DNA of 64,000 bases. It comes from JANQEA01 sp964530075 (GTDB lineage Bacteria; Bipolaricaulota; Bipolaricaulia; UBA7950; UBA9294). The notes under the pieces are model-generated. The model ran no database searches and had not been told where the DNA came from. It saw only the letters and a program-made list of their open reading frames with translations. A program made the translations under genes and the position numbers. Within the stretch, counting starts at the first letter, position 1. Every line of letters begins with the position of its first letter. The DNA lies in the NCBI GenBank assembly GCA_964530075.1, contig CAZGXU010000002.1, positions 1 through 64,000 on the forward strand, in the 5' to 3' direction. This document shows, piece by piece, positions 59,089 through 64,000 of the stretch.

Positions 59089-59958
59089 ATGAAAACGGAG
59101 TGGCAAAGCACACAGGAACAACGCCACGGGCTCCCCTCGCCGTTGGACATCTACTTCCGCGAGATCGGGCGGTTCCCGCTCCTGTCGGCCGACGACGAGC
59201 GGAGACTGGCCCGCCGGATGGCGGCCGGCGTGGACGGGGCGAGGGATCGGCTGATCGTGTGCAATCTGCGGCTCGTCGCGAGGATCGCCCAGGAGTACAC
59301 CGACGTGGGGCTCCCCCTGATCGACCTCATTCAGGAAGGGAACATCGGCCTGATCGAGGCGATCGACAGATTCGACCCGGAGCGAGGATATCGACTGAGC
59401 ACGTACTCGTCCTGGTGGATCCGCCGCTCGATCCTGATGGCGATCAACAATCACGCCCGGATGATCCGGATCCCCGACTACCTGTTCCGCGCCGTCCGGC
59501 GGCTGGCGCAGATGCGCTCGATGGCCGAAGGCGGCGTGATCGAGGAGGAGGAAATCACCGAGGCGGTCGGGATCTCGATCGATCGGCTCCGCCAGATCGA
59601 GGCGCAGGTCAACGAGATCGTCTCCCTCGATCAGGTGATCGGCGAGGAAGGAGACGACACGCTGGAGGATCGGATCATCGACGAGAATGGCCTCTCCCCC
59701 GAGCACGAGGCGCTTCGGCTCCTCTTCCGCGACGAGTTGGAGGCGGTCCTCGACAGGATCCCCGCTCGCCAGGCGTTCGCCATCCGCCTTCACTACGGGA
59801 TCGAGGACGGATGCCCGCACAACTTCGCCGAGGTCGGCCGGATCATGAAGATCAGCCGCGAGCGCGTCCGGCAGTTGGTGCGTGAGGGGATGGACAGCAT
59901 CACCGACCGGTGGGGGGAGCAGGCCCTCGAGGCGTATCGGAGCCTGCTGACCGAATAG
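59089..59958 (+). CDS. Sigma-70 family RNA polymerase sigma factor
   Basis: 289 residues, with regions 1.2, 2, 3 and 4. SPLDIYFREIGRFPLLS (1.2) is followed by NLRLVARIAQEYTDVGLPLIDLIQEGNIGLIEAIDRFDP (region 2, starting about residue 63). STYSSWWIRRSILMAI (2.4) is next, region 3 is NEIVSLDQVIGEEGDD, and region 4.2 is ISRERVRQLVREGM near the end. It is the size of RpoS/SigB-like group 2 or 3 factors and lacks the long 1.1 region, so it is probably an alternative or compact principal sigma. Confidence 0.9.
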   Translation: MKTEWQSTQEQRHGLPSPLDIYFREIGRFPLLSADDERRLARRMAAGVDGARDRLIVCNLRLVARIAQEYTDVGLPLIDLIQEGNIGLIEAIDRFDPERGYRLSTYSSWWIRRSILMAINNHARMIRIPDYLFRAVRRLAQMRSMAEGGVIEEEEITEAVGISIDRLRQIEAQVNEIVSLDQVIGEEGDDTLEDRIIDENGLSPEHEALRLLFRDELEAVLDRIPARQAFAIRLHYGIEDGCPHNFAEVGRIMKISRERVRQLVREGMDSITDRWGEQALEAYRSLLTE

Positions 59959-59976
59959 CGACGGCCGACGCTCGAT

Positions 59977-61026
59977 TCAACCGACCGGGTCGATCCGCCC
60001 TGCACGGAGCTGGCCGCATCCGGCCTGGATCTCCACCCCCCGACGGACGCGAATCGTCACCGGGACGCCGCGCGTCTCGAGCACCTCGGAGAACCGACCG
60101 ACCCGCTCGTCCGAGCTCCGCTTCCAGGCGAGGCCGGGGACCGGGTTGAGCGGGATCAGGTTCACGTGGCAGAGGAGCCCGCGCAGCAGGTCGGCGAGCT
60201 CGCGGGCGTGGGCTTGCGAATCGTTGATTCCGGCGATGAGGGCGACCTCGAACGTGATTCGACGGTTCGTCCGGTCGACGTAGTCCCGGCATGCGCGGAG
60301 GAGAGGGCCGAGCGGATACGTTCGGTCGATCGGAAGGAGACGTTCTCGCAGCCCGTCGTTCGCGGCGTGGAGAGAGACCGCCAGGTTGACTTGCAGGTCC
60401 TCGTCCGCGAACCGCTCGATCCCCGGGATGATCCCGACGGTTGAGACGGTGAACGACCTCGCGCCGAGTCCGAACCCCCGTGGATCGTTGAGGACGCGGA
60501 TCGAGGCGAGGGTGGCATCGTAGTTCGCGAAAGGCTCTCCCGCCCCCATATAGACGACGTTCGTCAGGTGCCGGCCCTCTTGCCGGAAGTCCCGCGCGGC
60601 GTGGAGGACCTGCGAAACGATCTCGCCGGACGAGAGATGGCGCTTGAATCCGCCCTGTCCGGTGGCGCAGATCCGGCAGCCCATCGCGCACCCGATCTGG
60701 GTCGAGACGCAGACGGTCCGCCGATCGTCGTACCGCATCGAGACGGTCTCGATCGCCTCGCCGTCCGAGAGCCGCAGGAGCGTCTTCCGCGTCCGGCCGT
60801 CCCGGCTCTCCTGCGCCGCCTCAACGCGGAGGACGCCGAAGGGGAGCCGGTCCTCCAGCTCGGCCCGGAGCCGGACCGGGAGGGTCGTCATCTCGCGGTA
60901 GGAGTTGACCAGATCGCGATAGACGGCGCGCCAGATCTGCTCGGCGCGATAGGGCGGCTCCCCGAGCTCGGCCAGCCGATCCCGAAGGGCGCCGAGGGGG
61001 AGGTCGAGAAGGAGCGGCTCAGCCAT
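59977..61026 (-). CDS. rlmN: Dual-specificity RNA methyltransferase RlmN
   Basis: 349 residues; ATG 61026 overlaps the ligA stop by 8 bases. It is a radical SAM enzyme that methylates C2 of A2503 in 23S rRNA and A37 of some tRNAs. The radical SAM cysteines are in CAMGCRICATGQ (about 104-115) and YMGAGEPFANYD (about 160) follows. SVSLHAANDGLR (about 218) carries the family serine and VNLIPLNPVPG (about 290) is typical. The catalytic Cys near the C-terminus is in the segment ending AGCGQLR. Confidence 0.95.
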   Translation of the reverse strand: MAEPLLLDLPLGALRDRLAELGEPPYRAEQIWRAVYRDLVNSYREMTTLPVRLRAELEDRLPFGVLRVEAAQESRDGRTRKTLLRLSDGEAIETVSMRYDDRRTVCVSTQIGCAMGCRICATGQGGFKRHLSSGEIVSQVLHAARDFRQEGRHLTNVVYMGAGEPFANYDATLASIRVLNDPRGFGLGARSFTVSTVGIIPGIERFADEDLQVNLAVSLHAANDGLRERLLPIDRTYPLGPLLRACRDYVDRTNRRITFEVALIAGINDSQAHARELADLLRGLLCHVNLIPLNPVPGLAWKRSSDERVGRFSEVLETRGVPVTIRVRRGVEIQAGCGQLRAGRIDPVG

Positions 61027-63031
61027 GTCGTTCGAGGAGCGAGAGGAACTCCGCCTCCTCCAGCCGTCGGACGCCGAGGTCCCGCGCTCTGTCCGCCTTC
61101 GAGCCGGGGTTCGCCCCGACGACGACGAAGTCGGTCGTCCGGCTCACGGTGGAGGAGACGGTCGCACCGAGCGTCTTGACGCGCTCGCCCGCCTCGCTTC
61201 GCGTCATCGAGGAGAGGGTTCCGGTGAAGACGAAGCGCTTCCCGGCGAGCGGGCCGGCGTGCTCGCCCGCGGCCGGTGCGGTGACCCTCAGGCCGACGTC
61301 GCGAAGCTCGGCGATCGTCCTCCGGTTCGCCTCGTTCCGGAAGAATTCGACGATCCCCGCCGCCGTCTTCGGGCCGATCTCCGGGAGGGACGTGAGGGAT
61401 TCCTCGTCGGCGTCGATGATCCGATCGAGCGAGTGGAACGCTTCGGCGAGGATCTCCGCCGCGCGGTCTCCGACCTCGGGAATGCCGAGCGCGAACAGGA
61501 ACCGGCCGAGCGGCACGTCCTTCGCCGCGTCCAGCGCCGCCAGGAGATTGTCGGCCGACTTCGGCCCGAGCCGCTCCAATCCGATCAACGTCTCCCGCTC
61601 GAGCCGGAATAGATCGGCGAAGGCGGTCACGAGCCCCTTCTCCACGAGCTGGCGGACGAGCTTGTACCCGAGCCCCTCGACGTCGAGACCCCCTCTGGAG
61701 ACGAAGTGGAGGATCGACTGCTGGAACCGGGCCGGGCAGGCGGTGTTCAGGCATCGGTGCGCCACCTCGCCCTCGAACCGGACGACGTCCGAGCCGCAGG
61801 CGGGACAGGTCTTGGGCATCGTGAAACGGCGCTCTTCCCCGGTCCGGCGCTCGGGGAGCGCCCTGACGACCTGAGGGATGACGTCCCCGGCGCGCTGGAC
61901 GACGACCGTGTCGCCGATCAGGACGCCCTTCCGCTCGATCTCGTCTTCGTTATGAAGCGTGGCGCTCGTGATCTCCACCCCGTGCACTCGCACCGGCTCG
62001 AGGACGGCGATCGGGGTGAGGACCCCCGTCCGCCCGACGGAGACGACGATGTCGGTGAGCCGCGTGATCCCCTGCTGCGCCGGGAACTTCCCGGCGATCG
62101 CCCAGCGGGGGCTTCGGCTGACGGTCCCGGCGGTCCGCCGCGCGGCGAAGTCGTCGACCTTGACGACGACGCCGTCCGTCTCGTAGGGGAGGTCGTCTCG
62201 CTCCTCCATCAGCCTGCGGTAGAACGCGACGGCCGGCTCGATCCCGACGCAGACCTCGTACAGGGGGTTGACGCGAAGGCCGAGGGCCGGGAGCCCGCTC
62301 AGCAGCTCGGCCTGCGACTCGATCGTCATCCCGGCGAGCCGACCGACATCGTAGCAGTAGATCTTCAGCGGCCGCCCCGCCGTCACCTGCGGGTCGAGCT
62401 GGCGGAGCGATCCGGCCGCGAGGTTCCGTGGGTTGGCGAAGGGCGGCAGGCCCTCTTCCTCCCGTCGGGCATTCAGCGCGCTCAGGTCCGCTTTATCGAT
62501 GTAGACCTCGCCTCGGACCTCCAGGAGATCGGGCACGGTCCCGGCGTCCGCGCGGAGGCGGAGCGGGACGGAGGGGATCGTCCGGAGGTTCGCGGTGACG
62601 TCCTCTCCGTCGCGGCCGTCGCCGCGCGTCGATCCCTGGCTGAAAAGGCCGTCCCGATAGACGAGCTCGACCGAGAGGCCGTCGAGCTTCGGCTCGGCGA
62701 CGTAGGTGACCTCGTCCGTATCGAGGATCGCTCGGATCCGCCGGTCGAAGTCGCGAAGGCCTTCCTCGTCGAACGCGTTTCCCAGGCTGAGCATCGGGAC
62801 GGAGTGCCGGACCGTGGCGAACCCGTCGGCCGGTGCCGAGCCGACGCGCTGCGACGGCGAATCGGGGGTCACCAGATCGCGGCGCTCGGATTCGAGTTCG
62901 ATCAGGCGCCGGAAGAGCGCGTCGTACTCAGCGTCGGACACTTCCGGACGATCGAGCACGTAGTAGAGGTAGTCGTGATGCTCGATCTCCTGACGGAGCA
63001 GTTCGATCTCTCGTTTCGGGTCGGTGGCCAT
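61019..63031 (-). CDS. ligA: NAD+-dependent DNA ligase
   Basis: 670 residues, normal length. Ia domain DYLYYVLDRPEVSDAEYD (about 20) is followed by the adenylation motif VAEPKLDGLSVELVY with the catalytic Lys (about 114). Later motifs are STRGDGRDGEDVTANLRTI and TDGVVVKVD (about 283). The zinc site is CPACGSDV and CLNTACPARF (about 405-430). Helix-hairpin-helix repeats and a C-terminal BRCT domain (about 590-670) complete it. It seals nicks in replication and repair. A TTGACA promoter places the -10 box 9 bases before ATG 63031. Confidence 0.97.
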   Translation of the reverse strand: MATDPKREIELLRQEIEHHDYLYYVLDRPEVSDAEYDALFRRLIELESERRDLVTPDSPSQRVGSAPADGFATVRHSVPMLSLGNAFDEEGLRDFDRRIRAILDTDEVTYVAEPKLDGLSVELVYRDGLFSQGSTRGDGRDGEDVTANLRTIPSVPLRLRADAGTVPDLLEVRGEVYIDKADLSALNARREEEGLPPFANPRNLAAGSLRQLDPQVTAGRPLKIYCYDVGRLAGMTIESQAELLSGLPALGLRVNPLYEVCVGIEPAVAFYRRLMEERDDLPYETDGVVVKVDDFAARRTAGTVSRSPRWAIAGKFPAQQGITRLTDIVVSVGRTGVLTPIAVLEPVRVHGVEITSATLHNEDEIERKGVLIGDTVVVQRAGDVIPQVVRALPERRTGEERRFTMPKTCPACGSDVVRFEGEVAHRCLNTACPARFQQSILHFVSRGGLDVEGLGYKLVRQLVEKGLVTAFADLFRLERETLIGLERLGPKSADNLLAALDAAKDVPLGRFLFALGIPEVGDRAAEILAEAFHSLDRIIDADEESLTSLPEIGPKTAAGIVEFFRNEANRRTIAELRDVGLRVTAPAAGEHAGPLAGKRFVFTGTLSSMTRSEAGERVKTLGATVSSTVSRTTDFVVVGANPGSKADRARDLGVRRLEEAEFLSLLERHG

Positions 63032-63040
63032 TTCGTGGAA

Positions 63041-63069
63041 AGGGTCTTTGAGATCCCGGCGGCTGTCAA
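63041..63069 (-). promoter_or_regulatory. Promoter of ligA-rlmN (leaderless type)
   Basis: Minus-strand TTGACA (63069-63064), 17 bases, GACCCT (63046-63041), then 9 bases to ATG 63031. The -35 overlaps the stop codon of the preceding gene. No Shine-Dalgarno is visible. Confidence 0.55.
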
Positions 63070-64000
63070 GACGTCGATCCGCCGACGGTGGCGGACCTTT
63101 CGTCCGCCGGAGGCTCCGGTGGAGGCGCGCTCCTCTCCGTCAGTTCGGACGCAAGTCGTACGAGCTCAAGACGCTCGACGTTCACCCCGGTGAGAAACCA
63201 GAAGACGCCGTCCCGTTCCCAGACCAGCTCGCGCGGGGCCTGGGACGGCTCAATGCCGGCCGCGTGGTCCTCCCACAACTTCCGGCGATCGAAGAACCGC
63301 GCGGGCCGATCGGCGATCGTCAGCTCCTCGCCCGACTCCGCGGCCGTCACCCTTCGTCGGGCCATGTTCCGGCTCAGGTAGTTGCCGACGCGGAAGGTGA
63401 CGAATCCGGTTCGCTCGTCCTCGCCCTCCGTGCGGCGGACGAACGTAGCGGCGCAGTAGGCCCTCCTGTGCTCCGTGTCCTCGGTGAGGAGCGCACCCGC
63501 ATCGATCGACGCGTACTCGGTCTCGCGGAAGGGGTCGAGCGAGAGCGGAAAGGGGAGGCGCGTGGACAGCTCGTCGACCCCGAGCCACGCCTCGTGGAAG
63601 ACGCGCGTCCCTTCGGGTGGCGAGAAGGGCGGAGGCGCATCGGGCGTGATGCGGATCCCGCTGTAGCGGATCGTCACGCGGCCGTCGGGCCCGAGGAGTT
63701 GGTGGGTCTGAGAGGACGGCGCGGGAGAGAAGCTCAAGCGAACCGGGAACAGGGTCTCCACGTCGAACGCGACCGACGCCCTCGACGTGAGGAAAGCGAC
63801 CCTCTTGAAGGCGCGTGCGCGATGCGCGCGCTTCGGCTTCAACGACAGTGCCCGCGCATCGCGACCGTCGATCGTCTCCATCCCGAGGTCGCGGAGGAGG
63901 AAGTCGTGGAGCAAGTCCCGAAGGTACCCGATTTCTCCGAGCAGGGGCATCTCGGGAAGGGGTTCGAACAGGGAGCGGGACGCTTTGACGATGCAGACGC
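63066..64000 (-). CDS. LolA-like outer-membrane lipoprotein-sorting family protein (5' truncated by window edge)
   Basis: The frame is open to the window edge, so the N-terminus is missing; at least 311 codons are visible. ETIDGRDARALSLKP, then FDVETLFPVRLSFSP and VTIRYSGIRITPD PPPFSPPEGTRV-like segments resemble the unclosed beta-barrel of LolA/MucB-type proteins (periplasmic carriers of lipid-bearing molecules). A second, more diverged repeat region follows, ending in a Pro/Glu-rich tail. ELTIADRPARFF and WFLTGVNVERLELVRLASEL suggest a second LolA-like half. The precise role is uncertain; ligA lies directly downstream. Confidence 0.65.
   Translation of the reverse strand, partial: VCIVKASRSLFEPLPEMPLLGEIGYLRDLLHDFLLRDLGMETIDGRDARALSLKPKRAHRARAFKRVAFLTSRASVAFDVETLFPVRLSFSPAPSSQTHQLLGPDGRVTIRYSGIRITPDAPPPFSPPEGTRVFHEAWLGVDELSTRLPFPLSLDPFRETEYASIDAGALLTEDTEHRRAYCAATFVRRTEGEDERTGFVTFRVGNYLSRNMARRRVTAAESGEELTIADRPARFFDRRKLWEDHAAGIEPSQAPRELVWERDGVFWFLTGVNVERLELVRLASELTERSAPPPEPPADERSATVGGSTS

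Overview
The window is 64 kb of high-GC bacterial chromosome, densely coding on both strands and mostly housekeeping in content. There is no IS element, CRISPR array, rRNA or intact prophage. Several traits point to a deep-branching diderm bacterium. It has a lipopolysaccharide-export type LptF/LptD protein. It has a long SRP RNA with an Alu domain. It has an archaeal/eukaryotic-type tRNA pseudouridine synthase Pus10 and a full-length Lhr helicase. It also has NosD-like and PKD-rich surface proteins. A candidate-phylum lineage such as Bipolaricaulota (Acetothermia/OP1) would fit, but the sequence alone cannot fix the taxon.

Layout. 1-3.8 kb: three secreted PKD/VWA-type surface proteins sharing one module; two of them also share an unnamed C-terminal domain. 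3.8-12 kb (minus): exoribonuclease YhaM-like, aspS, two tandem DUF4129 proteins, a two-TM protein, MoxR, DUF58 and a membrane protein, nearly all joined by ATGA/GTGA overlaps. 12-17.2 kb: ferritin-like protein, NosD-like protein, rhomboid protease, then an operon of M42 peptidase, 8-oxoguanine-deaminase-like hydrolase and a MoaD/ThiS-like protein. 17.4-21.3 kb (minus): three TIGR04076 paralogues (one frameshifted), two metallo-beta-lactamase proteins, a nitrilase-family amidase and an FlK-like thioesterase. 21.5-24.8 kb (minus): a single polypeptide fusing LptF/G permease to LptD, followed by a 31-residue membrane microprotein. 25-30.2 kb: miaB, PfkB-family kinase, CBS protein, DinG-like helicase. 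30.3-37 kb: glycosyltransferase, Ca/Na exchanger, rho, LysM-M23 endopeptidase, murA, hflX. 36.9-39.3 kb (minus): ricT, clamp-loader delta-prime, mobB. 39.4-43 kb: acyl-CoA synthetase, an unusual lid-less M20 hydrolase, a CPA2 antiporter. 43.4-43.8 kb: tRNA-Ser(GGA) and SRP RNA from one promoter. 43.8-49.9 kb: DUF4392, radical SAM/SPASM protein, deoxynucleoside kinase, ATP-cone/nucleoside-kinase fusion, DRG-like GTPase. 50-51.5 kb: DnaD-like plus DnaC-like replication pair. 51.5-53.4 kb: anion permease and a structured leader RNA resembling the c-di-GMP-I aptamer. 53.5-60 kb: lhr, pus10, sigma factor. 60-64 kb (minus): rlmN, ligA and the end of a LolA-like gene.

Recurring themes. Genes within operons are very often coupled by 4-base overlaps. 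At least five transcription units appear to be leaderless: a -10 box sits 6-12 bases before the ATG and no Shine-Dalgarno sequence is present. Clusters of short hairpins occur inside two coding sequences and one intergenic region. The most original items are the LptF-LptD fusion with an internal signal-peptide-like junction, the aptamer-like minus-strand RNA at 53.3 kb, the ATP-cone kinase, and the DnaD/DnaC-type pair embedded in ordinary chromosome.
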